From the NCBI RefSeq assembly GCF_014836645.1, contig NZ_JACSQM010000003.1, positions 496,001 through 560,000 of the forward strand: 64,000 nt of DNA, in the 5' to 3' direction. A model generated the notes under the pieces. That model was given only the letters and a program-made list of their open reading frames with translations. It made no database searches and was not told the DNA's origin. This document shows, piece by piece, positions 34,632 to 42,168 of this stretch; the first letter of the stretch is position 1, and each line of letters opens with the position of its first letter. The DNA is from Fictibacillus norfolkensis (GTDB lineage: Bacteria > Bacillota > Bacilli > Bacillales > Fictibacillaceae). Made by a program: the position numbers and the translations under genes.

Positions 34632-34640
34632 TTTGTCAAA
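34632..34640 (+). promoter_or_regulatory. Candidate Spo0A box upstream of spoIIGA
   Basis: TTTGTCAAA on the plus strand fits the Spo0A consensus TTTGTCRAA. It is about 80 bp upstream of the predicted spoIIG start site, near where the distal Spo0A sites lie in B. subtilis. A single short match. Confidence 0.45.
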
Positions 34641-34707
34641 ATAACTTATATGTTAGGTATACGCTTTTCGGACAAGAATATGACAAAAAAAACTGTATGC
34701 TTATACA

Positions 34708-34942
34708 TTGTTGCTCATGAAGGAGGTTAATTTCCGATGCAGAGCTCGCTTTCCTCAAGGTGTACGGTGAGGTCATTCTGCTTTCAGTCATTAAACGGTC
34801 TACCTGTCTAGCTTCGCCTCTAGCCCCTCGAGGTTATAATGTAAATAGTCCACGAAGGTACAGGTCTCTTCCGCATTCAACAAACCCGCTCATTCCGCAG
34901 GAGTCCCTCCCTTCTTCTCCAATCAACTATTCATTGAAGCAT
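34708..34942 (-). repeat. MITE-like dispersed repeat, copy D (long form, degraded)
   Basis: Plus-strand blocks GAGGTTAATTTCC, GCTCGCTTTCC, CTACCTGTCTAG, TCCGCAGGAGTC and CTCCAATCAACT match copy B in order, with many substitutions. Between CTGTCTAG and the CGCAGGAG block is an inserted module with CTAGCCCCTCGAGGT and TAGTCCACGAAGG, as in copy B. Lies between spoIIGA and ftsZ; the wider gap 34534-35306 holds only copies D and C, the spoIIG control region and the ftsZ terminator. Confidence 0.75.
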
Positions 34943-35051
34943 TCTTCAAGATTTATTGATACCAACAGTCTTCTTCTCAAAAATGCATCTAGTACTTTAG
35001 AAAAGCTGTTTTAATTTGACTCTTTTCAAAAAGCTAGTTACTAAAAAGAGA

Positions 35052-35224
35052 TTTTGTAATTCTTCATTGTCAAGTTGATTGGAGTGGAAGTTGCGAGACT
35101 CCTGTGGGACTGGCGGTCAGGTGAGACACTTAAAAGTGAAACGTTACGAATGTGGCTCACCGCCTGCCCCACGGAAAGCGAGCAAACTGGAACGGAAATC
35201 GACTACTAACAAATGCAACAATGA
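35052..35224 (+). repeat. MITE-like dispersed repeat, copy C (short form, opposite orientation)
   Basis: Plus-strand GTTGATTGGAGTGG, GCGAGACTCCTGTGGG, GGTGAGAC, GGCTCACCGCCTGCCCC, CGGAAAGCGAGC and GGAAATCGAC. It is the reverse complement arrangement of copies A, B and D and lies about 110 bp from copy D, so the two form a head-on pair upstream of spoIIGA and downstream of ftsZ. Confidence 0.85.
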
Positions 35225-35254
35225 ATTCAAAAACAGCTTTAGGAAGATGTTTTT

Positions 35255-35295
35255 CGCAAAAAAAAGCATGCTCTCTAAAATAGAGAACATGCTTT
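35255..35295 (-). terminator. Terminator after ftsZ
   Basis: AAAGCATGTTCTCTA / TAGAGAGCATGCTTT hairpin (35263-35295), followed on the minus strand by TTTTTTTTGCG. Ends the ftsA-ftsZ transcript 11 bp past the stop. Confidence 0.9.
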
Positions 35296-35306
35296 CATTT
35301 TTGTAT

Positions 35307-36491
35307 TTATCTTCTTCTGTTACGACTGCGGTTACGCAAGAACGTTGGAATATCAAGCGTATCTGAATCAGCATTCGTGTAAGAAGTATTTCTTGATTCT
35401 TGGCTCTCTTCACGAGATTGCCCTTGAGACTGGCTTTGTGGTTGAGATTGACTTTGAGAAGAATGAGACTGATTAGAAGTAGGAGCTTGCTGCATTCTAG
35501 GACGCTCCGCTCTCTGCTGGTTGTTAACCATCTTCTCATTTTCATCAAATCCAGTCGCGATAACCGTAACTAGAATCTCATCTTTTAGTTCTTCGTTAAT
35601 TACGGAACCAAAGATCATGTTTACTTCAGGATCTGAAGCAGATGAAACAATATCTGCTGCTTCGTTCACTTCATAAAGACTCAAGTTAGCTCCACCAGTA
35701 ATGTTCATCAATACACCTTTCGCTCCATCAATAGATGTTTCAAGAAGTGGAGATGAAATTGCTTTTTTCGCAGCTTCAGCGGCACGGTTTTCACCAGTAC
35801 CTACACCAATACCCATGAGTGCAGATCCGCGTTCAGTCATGATTGTTTTTACATCGGCAAAGTCAAGGTTGATCAATCCTGGTACAGCGATCAAGTCTGA
35901 AATACCTTGTACACCTTGGCGAAGAACATTATCCGCTTCACGGAAAGCTTCTAACATCGGAGTATTTTTATCAACGATTTCTAATAGTCGATCATTCGGG
36001 ATTACAATTAATGTGTCAACTTTTTCTTTTAATACTGAGATGCCACCAACCGCTTGCGTAGAACGCTTACGGCCTTCAAAAGTGAACGGTCTTGTTACAA
36101 CACCAACTGTAAGAGCTCCAAGATCTTTCGCGATCTCTGCAACTACAGGAGCCGCACCAGTACCTGTACCGCCACCCATACCTGCTGTTACGAAGACCAT
36201 ATCAGCACCGCTGAGTGCCTCTTCGATCTGCTCGCGGCTTTCTTCAGCAGCTTTTTTACCGATATCAGGATTCGCACCTGCCCCAAGTCCTCTTGTTAAT
36301 TTCGTTCCGATCTGCATTTTCACAGGCGCTTTTGATAGATTCAAAGCTTGTGCATCTGTATTCACACAGATAAATTCTACACCTTGTACACCGTGTTCGA
36401 TCATACGGTTAACAGCGTTACTTCCGCCGCCACCAACACCAATTACTTTAATTGTCGCCAATTGATCCATATTCATATCAAACTCTAACAT
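35307..36491 (-). CDS. ftsZ: Cell division protein FtsZ
   Basis: Tubulin-like GTPase that forms the Z ring. 394 aa. GTP-binding GGGTGTG in [13 protein letters not shown] (about residue 104), T7 loop NLDFADV (about 207), then a Q/S-rich linker (about 320-375) and the C-terminal peptide [17 protein letters not shown] that binds FtsA and SepF. Start [15 protein letters not shown]. Lies 32 bp after ftsA. Confidence 0.98.
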   Translation of the reverse strand: MLEFDMNMDQLATIKVIGVGGGGSNAVNRMIEHGVQGVEFICVNTDAQALNLSKAPVKMQIGTKLTRGLGAGANPDIGKKAAEESREQIEEALSGADMVFVTAGMGGGTGTGAAPVVAEIAKDLGALTVGVVTRPFTFEGRKRSTQAVGGISVLKEKVDTLIVIPNDRLLEIVDKNTPMLEAFREADNVLRQGVQGISDLIAVPGLINLDFADVKTIMTERGSALMGIGVGTGENRAAEAAKKAISSPLLETSIDGAKGVLMNITGGANLSLYEVNEAADIVSSASDPEVNMIFGSVINEELKDEILVTVIATGFDENEKMVNNQQRAERPRMQQAPTSNQSHSSQSQSQPQSQSQGQSREESQESRNTSYTNADSDTLDIPTFLRNRSRNRRR

Positions 36492-36523
36492 GAGCGTTCC
36501 TCCTAATGACTAGTTCCTTAATG

Positions 36524-37807
36524 TTATTCAAAAAATAAACCAAACCAGTCTTTGACTTTTGATTTCATGCCACCGGATTGTTTTTCTTGTCCCGATTTTT
36601 GGCTGGATTGTTGTTTCTTTTTAGGTAAAGGTTCTCCAGCGTTATCAGCTAACGCAGTGGCAACTTCTTTTCCTTGAACTTTAATATTTTTGTGAGTGAA
36701 TTGGATTAATCCAACACCTGCTGTAAACTTCGGTTCTCTAACTCCGATATAATCCGGCAAGGAAACACGTACGTTCTGTTGGAAGATATCTTGGGCGAGC
36801 TCAAGTACTCCTGGAATTGCAGCAACTCCGCCTGTAATAACAAAACCGCCTGGCAGTTCGGAATATCCGCGCTGATGCAATTCATCATCAATCATCTCAA
36901 ATATTTCAGCCATACGAGCTTCAATGATTAACGAAAGTTCGTATTGCGAGATTTCTTGTTCTTGTGAAGATCCAATTTGTGATACTGTAAATGTCTCATC
37001 TTTTGATGCATAATCCACAAAAGAATGACCATGCTTTAGCTTAATCTTTTCTGCATCTTCAGCAGACGTTCTTAATCCGATGGATATATCTTTTGTAATA
37101 AAGTCTCCTCCAACAGAAAGAACAGATGTTAACTGCATGGTACCTTGATCAAAAACAGATAGTGTAGTAGAACCCCCACCAATATCAATCAGTGCTACAC
37201 CAAGCTCCATCTCATCACGTGAAAGTGCAATCGATGATGTTGCCAATGGCTCTAAACAAATGTCCGCCACTGTAAGTCCAGCTCGTTCTACGCAACGTAA
37301 TAAATTATGTAAGATTGTCTTGGAACCAGTTATTACTGTTCCTTCCATCTCAAGGCGAACACCTAACATACCTCGAGGATCAATAATCTCATCTGTACCA
37401 TCAACAATAAATTGTCGAGGAATCACATCTATAATTTCGCGTTCTGGAGGCACTGACATAACCTGAGCTGCCTCTATTACTCTAGCGATGTCTTCATCAC
37501 CGATCTCTCGGTCTTCTCTTGATACCGCAACTACACCGTGGCATGGCTGAAGTTGAATATGGTTTCCTTTTACACCTACGATTACAGCATTAATTGGAAT
37601 ACCTAACATTCTTTCTGCTTGCTCTACGGCTTTTCTTATGGAACGAACAGTTTCGTCAATATCTACAATGGAACCTTTTCTGATTCCAGCTGATTTTGCA
37701 TGGCCAACACCAATTACATTAAAGGACTCACTAGTCATTTCTCCAATGATCACTTTAATATTGGATGTACCGATGTCTAAACTTACATAAATTTCATTGC
37801 TGTTCAT
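36524..37807 (-). CDS. ftsA: Cell division protein FtsA
   Basis: Actin-like protein that tethers FtsZ to the membrane. 427 aa. Phosphate 1 motif SLDIGTSNIKV, phosphate 2 ALIDIGGGSTTLSVF (about 205), adenosine motif GFVITGGVAAIPGV (about 330). A K/Q/S-rich linker leads to the C-terminal amphipathic helix KSKVKDWFGLFFE. Confidence 0.97.
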   Translation of the reverse strand: MNSNEIYVSLDIGTSNIKVIIGEMTSESFNVIGVGHAKSAGIRKGSIVDIDETVRSIRKAVEQAERMLGIPINAVIVGVKGNHIQLQPCHGVVAVSREDREIGDEDIARVIEAAQVMSVPPEREIIDVIPRQFIVDGTDEIIDPRGMLGVRLEMEGTVITGSKTILHNLLRCVERAGLTVADICLEPLATSSIALSRDEMELGVALIDIGGGSTTLSVFDQGTMQLTSVLSVGGDFITKDISIGLRTSAEDAEKIKLKHGHSFVDYASKDETFTVSQIGSSQEQEISQYELSLIIEARMAEIFEMIDDELHQRGYSELPGGFVITGGVAAIPGVLELAQDIFQQNVRVSLPDYIGVREPKFTAGVGLIQFTHKNIKVQGKEVATALADNAGEPLPKKKQQSSQKSGQEKQSGGMKSKVKDWFGLFFE

Positions 37808-37943
37808 TCTGTGGCACCTCCTTACCTTTCATCCAAAAAATCTTCTTAATTTTTTAAAAATCCCTTAATTTACGCTTAATTATGGAATAAATTCCACAAA
37901 CAACGGGTTATCCCTCTTTTTTTTTACCGTTTTTTCAAATTTT

Positions 37944-38297
37944 TTAGGCCTTTTTGCGCGAATCTGACCATTTGGAAATAATTAAGCGTCTAATAACAGC
38001 GATATTATTAAACAACCTAACACCAAATGCAAAAATCGCAGCTAGATACAGATCGATCCCAAGGTGTACCCCTAAGTATGCGAGCCCAGCAGCCAATAAA
38101 ATGTTAAAGAAAAAACCTGTAATAAACACTTTATCTTCAAAACTGCCTTGAAGATGTGCACGTATACCACCGAATAAGGTATCTAGTGCAGCTAAGACAG
38201 CGATCGATAAATAGTTTGCATATTCTGGAGGGACCCGAATATCAGACATGAAACCTAATAGTAGACCTAATAACAGTCCAAGTACCGGCAACCACAT
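37944..38297 (-). CDS. sbp: Small basic membrane protein (DUF1290), Sbp
   Basis: 117 aa with three or four hydrophobic segments (LPVLGLLLGLLLGF; YLSIAVLAALDTLFGGI; FITGFFFNILLAAGLAYLGV). Conserved next to ftsA in Firmicutes; function unknown. One base separates it from ylxX; 136 bp lie between it and ftsA. Confidence 0.9.
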   Translation of the reverse strand: MWLPVLGLLLGLLLGFMSDIRVPPEYANYLSIAVLAALDTLFGGIRAHLQGSFEDKVFITGFFFNILLAAGLAYLGVHLGIDLYLAAIFAFGVRLFNNIAVIRRLIISKWSDSRKKA

Positions 38298-38298
38298 C

Positions 38299-39006
38299 TT
38301 ACGTTTCCTCCTTTGCCGGTTTCATAAACTTCACCTTCATATCTTTATCGAAAGCTGGCAAAATAACTTTAGCTGTTTGTTTGGATTCGACGAGAAAATT
38401 TTCTCGAATAAACTCCTCTACAGCGGGTGAAGCAATGATCTTCTGATGAAGTTTTTCATTGTCTTTTGCCAAAACTCGGATTTCAATCGGAAATGAAGAA
38501 ACAGGCTCATTGTTTATGTAGATGTTTCCATTCACTTCCCGGATCGGGGTTTTAGATACGACGCGTTGGCCATCTATAGAGATCTCATTCGCATCATATC
38601 GGTTTAGTTCGTTTACAAGTCTTCTAAGCATATCAGGATCTATTTTAGGAACAGGTTGACCTACTCCAATTAGCTCTTCACTAAAAGGTTCGATCGTTAT
38701 TACGATTCCTTGTCCGCTAATCGTTGTTAATCCTGCCTGTTTTTTTAAATCCCATAGCGCTTTTTCCATTGCTTGGATTTTTTCGTCCTTACCTTCACCT
38801 TTGTATTGGTTCAGGAGTTCACTATAGCGTTCAAATTCCTCATTAAGCTCCTGCTGACGCTGTTTCTCTTTTTCCAAATCAGCTCTTAATTCCCATAGAT
38901 CTCTAGTATCCCGAACAACAGGATTGTTTGTGGTCTCAAATTGGATCGCCAGCATTCCGCCAAGTATGAGGGCAATTGTTGCAAACATGAATTGTCTTTC
39001 TTTCAA
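38299..39006 (-). CDS. ylxX: DUF881 protein, YlxX type
   Basis: 235 aa: one N-terminal membrane segment (about 7-25), a coiled coil (about 40-70), then the DUF881 domain (SGQGIVITIEP, LVNELNRYDANEISIDGQRVV). Paralogue of the next upstream gene. Likely TTG start at 39006 (GAGGG upstream); ATG 38988 is possible. Role in division unknown; located between divIB and ftsA as in B. subtilis. Confidence 0.88.
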   Translation of the reverse strand: MKERQFMFATIALILGGMLAIQFETTNNPVVRDTRDLWELRADLEKEKQRQQELNEEFERYSELLNQYKGEGKDEKIQAMEKALWDLKKQAGLTTISGQGIVITIEPFSEELIGVGQPVPKIDPDMLRRLVNELNRYDANEISIDGQRVVSKTPIREVNGNIYINNEPVSSFPIEIRVLAKDNEKLHQKIIASPAVEEFIRENFLVESKQTAKVILPAFDKDMKVKFMKPAKEET

Positions 39007-39011
39007 CTAAC

Positions 39012-39707
39012 TCATCCCTCTTCCGTAATAAATGGCTCCATCTCGATCGCGCTTTCTTGCTCCACTCTTACTTCTACTCCATCATTAACAATTTTATCAA
39101 CGATGTATAGATTCAAAGATTTCTCTAGGGTTGTAGAATTCCCGATTGCTGTAATAACAAAGGGTGCAGGATATTGGTTACCATCCACAGAAACGACAGG
39201 ACCGATACAAGCGATATACGTATCGTGAGAGATTCTTTGACCGTTTATCGCAATGGCTTCTGCACCCGATACGTGAAGTTCGTCAATGACACCTCTTATA
39301 TGTTCTTCATGGACGATATAATCGTTAGGGTTCTCCCCTTCCGGTATATAGGAAGAATCTTGAAGAGTAACCTCTACCCCCTCCCCTTTCACTTTTACGT
39401 TCCCTACTACCATTCTGAGCTCTTTCAAATCTTCTACTAGTTTAGAAGATATCTCCTTTTGATCTGCCAGCTTATTTTCTTTCTTCTCAACATTTTGCTG
39501 CAGACTTTGAAGATCGCCTGCTAATTCTCTATTCGTTTTTTGAAGATTTAAGATTTGGCTGCGCAATGAATCTTCCTTTTTCCATTCATTGTTCTGCACA
39601 ACATTTTGCTTTTCGATCTGCGCTCTCTGATAGGAGAAAGATAATATGAACCCGGTAACGAGTAGGATTAAAGATAGGAAAAGATGCGTCCCTTTAATTT
39701 TTCTCAT
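39012..39707 (-). CDS. ylxW: DUF881 protein, YlxW type
   Basis: 231 aa with the same architecture as the neighbouring paralogue: N-terminal membrane helix (THLFLSLILLVTGFILSF), coiled coil (about 40-85) and DUF881 domain (VKVKGEGVEVTLQDSSY, AEAIAINGQRIS). I chose ATG 39707, six bases after GGAGG; it lies inside the 3' end of divIB (14-bp overlap). Confidence 0.88.
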   Translation of the reverse strand: MRKIKGTHLFLSLILLVTGFILSFSYQRAQIEKQNVVQNNEWKKEDSLRSQILNLQKTNRELAGDLQSLQQNVEKKENKLADQKEISSKLVEDLKELRMVVGNVKVKGEGVEVTLQDSSYIPEGENPNDYIVHEEHIRGVIDELHVSGAEAIAINGQRISHDTYIACIGPVVSVDGNQYPAPFVITAIGNSTTLEKSLNLYIVDKIVNDGVEVRVEQESAIEMEPFITEEG

Positions 39708-40467
39708 TACTTTCCTCCACTTGGTTGTATCGTTCAAAACGTGTGCTGATTCCTAAATAGAACGTTCCTTTTTCCTCAGGCTTTAACTCGCTCACTAAAG
39801 ATGGATAAGCTGTCAGCCTTTCTGAGAACTTAGAGATCGATGTCACCACTTTGTTTCCATCCGTCATAAACAACGTTAGCTGGTTTGAACTGTTGGATGA
39901 AGGTGTATGTGTGATCTCAGATATACGATGAATGATTCCTTCAGGTAGCTTCTGCAGTTCCTGTGCCATCATCTCTAATTGTTCTGGATCTTTCCAGCTG
40001 ACAATTACAGGTGCATTTACTGGTCTCTCATTTTTCTTTAGAGGCTCTAACATTTTTCCGTTCTGAAGCATCGGGTAGTATACGTTCTCTTTTCTGAAAT
40101 ACCCGACGCGTTGAAATTCACTCACTTTAATGACAACTTGGTTAAAAAATTTCTTTTGGATGGATACGGAACTAACCTCTGAGATATCTTCGAGCCGCTC
40201 CATAATCTCTTCCTCAGATACATTCAAATACTTTGTCTTTGTTGAAATTTTGCTTTTTTCAAGAATCTCATTGTCGGTTACAAAATAGTTGCCAGAGACG
40301 GTAATTTTCTTCACATGACTAAGATCTGATTGAAAATAAACGACGACCAACAATAACAGGAAGAAAAAGGACAAGTAATATATAAGACGACGATTTGCTT
40401 TTTGTTTGCGATGTTCTTTCAGCTTCGGAATTCGGTCCTCAATCTTGACAACCTTTACCTTGTCCAT
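39694..40467 (-). CDS. divIB: Cell division protein DivIB (FtsQ)
   Basis: Bitopic divisome protein that works with FtsL and DivIC. 257 aa: short cytoplasmic N-terminus, membrane helix (about 29-46, LIYYLSFFFLLLLVVVYF), POTRA domain (VKKITVSGNYFVTDNEIL onward), beta domain, short tail. Preceded by a 183-nt leader with several hairpins and separated from murB by 228 bp. Confidence 0.95.
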   Translation of the reverse strand: MDKVKVVKIEDRIPKLKEHRKQKANRRLIYYLSFFFLLLLVVVYFQSDLSHVKKITVSGNYFVTDNEILEKSKISTKTKYLNVSEEEIMERLEDISEVSSVSIQKKFFNQVVIKVSEFQRVGYFRKENVYYPMLQNGKMLEPLKKNERPVNAPVIVSWKDPEQLEMMAQELQKLPEGIIHRISEITHTPSSNSSNQLTLFMTDGNKVVTSISKFSERLTAYPSLVSELKPEEKGTFYLGISTRFERYNQVEESNEKN

Positions 40468-40514
40468 CCTCTTCCTCCGTTTTATAAGTTAGTACAAGAA
40501 ACATTAACGGTTGA

Positions 40515-40549
40515 CAGAAATAAAAGAACTTGGCAGATAGACGCCAAGT
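40515..40549 (-). terminator. Possible attenuator hairpin in the divIB leader
   Basis: ACTTGGC-GTCTATCT-GCCAAGT stem (40528-40549), followed on the minus strand by TCTTTTATTTC. It lies after the candidate promoter at 40647 and before divIB, with two further small hairpins upstream (40563-40584 and 40590-40609). Could instead end murB read-through. Confidence 0.55.
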
Positions 40550-40646
40550 CTTCAAAAAGGTACTGATAACAGTCCAACTGTCAGAAGATAACGAAATGTA
40601 TGGTTCGTTTTGAAACGTCAAAAGTTAATTTTTTCTTGTTCTTTGT

Positions 40647-40655
40647 ATTATAGCA
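40647..40655 (-). promoter_or_regulatory. Extended -10 SigA promoter before divIB
   Basis: TGCTATAAT on the minus strand is a perfect extended -10 element; no good -35 is seen. Predicted start near 40640 would serve divIB to ftsZ. Confidence 0.5.
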
Positions 40656-40695
40656 CGGATAAGCCGCAATTCAGCACTATTTATCCAATTTTTTG

Positions 40696-41607
40696 TTAAT
40701 CATTTCTACCAATGATCTCAACTTCTGTATGAAGTTCAACACCATGCTTTTCTTTAATCGTTTTTTGTATATAACTGATAAGATCCAGCACGTCCTTGGC
40801 TTTTGCATCTCCAGTATTCACAATAAAATTAGCGTGCATCTCTGAAACTTGTGCCCCACCTACTTGAGTCCCTTTAAGTCCCGATGTTTCAATAAGATGT
40901 CCTGCATAATTAGGCAGCGGATTACGGAAAACACTACCACAGCAAGGATAGTTCCATGGCTGTGTGTTTCTGCGATAATCTTTATTCTTCTTAAGCTCTG
41001 CCATGATCGTTTCTTTATCTCCTTTATCCAAAACGAGGATGACTTCCACACAGATTCCACCTGTCTCTTGAAGAACAGAAGTACGGTAAGAGAATTTCAG
41101 TTCTTCATTAGAAAGCCATGTAAGCTCACCATCAGGTAATAAAATCAAGGCTTTATCAACGATCTTTGACATATCGGATCCGTGCGCACCTGCATTCATG
41201 AATACAGCGCCGCCAACTGATCCCGGAATACCTGCTGCAAATTCTAGACCCGTATAAGCTTCGCGTGACATTACAGTGGCTAGCGGAATAAGCGAATACC
41301 CCCCGCCAACTCTAATTGTGTTATCATTTTTTTCAAGGTGGTTGATCCCCTCCCCTACTTTAATGACAACCCCTTCTATGCCTCCGTCTGCAACTAGGAG
41401 GTTAGAGCCTCTTCCAATTGCACGTATTGGTGCGTTGGCTTCTTTTATATAACTTAATGCTTTTTTTAGACTTTCAATGTCTTTCGGTTCATAAAAAAGG
41501 TCAGCTGGTCCACCAATTTTTAATGTGGTGTGGTTTTTTAATGGTTCATTTACAAGGACAGTTCCTAAATCTTCACTTTTTAATTTCTCAGCTAATTGGC
41601 TATACAT
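40696..41607 (-). CDS. murB: UDP-N-acetylenolpyruvoylglucosamine reductase
   Basis: NADPH- and FAD-dependent reduction that yields UDP-MurNAc. 303 aa. FAD-binding IRAIGRGSNLLVADGG (about 60), LEFAAGIPGSVGGAVFMNAGAHG (about 125), catalytic Ser region CCGSVFRNP (about 225). Normally follows murG; here 560 bp of non-coding DNA with repeat copy B and the spoVE terminator precede it. Confidence 0.96.
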   Translation of the reverse strand: MYSQLAEKLKSEDLGTVLVNEPLKNHTTLKIGGPADLFYEPKDIESLKKALSYIKEANAPIRAIGRGSNLLVADGGIEGVVIKVGEGINHLEKNDNTIRVGGGYSLIPLATVMSREAYTGLEFAAGIPGSVGGAVFMNAGAHGSDMSKIVDKALILLPDGELTWLSNEELKFSYRTSVLQETGGICVEVILVLDKGDKETIMAELKKNKDYRRNTQPWNYPCCGSVFRNPLPNYAGHLIETSGLKGTQVGGAQVSEMHANFIVNTGDAKAKDVLDLISYIQKTIKEKHGVELHTEVEIIGRND

Positions 41608-41748
41608 AATTAAAAACCCCCTACGTTCATACGCATCGTTCTATTTATATGCTATGCGTTAATCTTTTCCATGTTTTCAATATCCTTAAACATCGACAAA
41701 GAAGTATTCGAATGAATTACTCTTTTTGTTACTTATTTTAAAAGAAAA

Positions 41749-42040
41749 CTACTTGATGCTCTTGAAGGTAGTTGATTTCCGCTCCAGGATGCTCGCTTTC
41801 CGCGGGGCAGGCGGTGAGCCACATTCGTACGATTCTCGTATAAGTGTCTCACCTGCCTAGTTGCAGTGGCTAGCCCCTCGAGGTCAAAAGCTAAATGGTC
41901 CACAAGGCAAAGTGCGCCTTGGAAGCCCATTCACCTTTTGCTGGTCGGGGCTGAACAAGCCACTTCCACTTTTAGGACTGCCCGCCTGTCCCGCAGGAGT
42001 CTCGCATCCTTGCACTCCAATCAACTTTTCAATGATGGTT
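41749..42040 (-). repeat. MITE-like dispersed repeat, copy B (long form)
   Basis: Terminal inverted repeats GTTGATT (41771-41777) and AATCAAC (42019-42025) on the plus strand. Inner blocks CTTTCCGCGGGGC, GGCGGTGAGCC, GTGTCTCACC and CCCGCAGGAGTCTCGC match copy A. Between them is a module with nested pairing: GTGGCT (41866-41871) with AGCCAC (41958-41963), and AGCCCC (41872-41877) with GGGGCT (41947-41952). Fills most of the gap 41608-42168 where murG is expected. Confidence 0.88.
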
Positions 42041-42077
42041 TAATACATTTTATAAACAACAATCTTTTGAATATACT

Positions 42078-42116
42078 TCAAAAAAGAAGTTACCCTGCCA
42101 TAATTGACAGGGTAAC
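42078..42116 (-). terminator. Terminator after spoVE
   Basis: GTTACCCTG / CAGGGTAAC hairpin (42089-42116), followed on the minus strand by TTCTTTTTTG. It cuts the division cluster between spoVE and murB. Confidence 0.88.
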
Positions 42117-42168
42117 GTCTTTAAATCGCTATGTTTAGAATAAGAGAATTTCCTTTGAAACTCAAGTA

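Noticed and set aside
34760..35014. 84-aa plus-strand frame between spoIIGA and ftsZ
   Set aside because: Lies in repeat copy D, opposite to the local transcription, with no ribosome binding site or family.
35144..35548. 134-aa minus-strand frame overlapping the ftsZ 3' end and repeat C
   Set aside because: Out-of-frame with FtsZ, which is complete, and runs through a repeat and a terminator.
35701..36465. 254-aa plus-strand frame opposite ftsZ
   Set aside because: Shadow of the conserved ftsZ coding strand with Ser/Pro/Thr-rich product; no ribosome binding site or known domain.
41861..42043. Small plus-strand frames in the spoVE-murB gap as a murG remnant
   Set aside because: They lie within repeat copy B and resemble no part of MurG; the matching blocks in copies A, C and D show a repeat origin.
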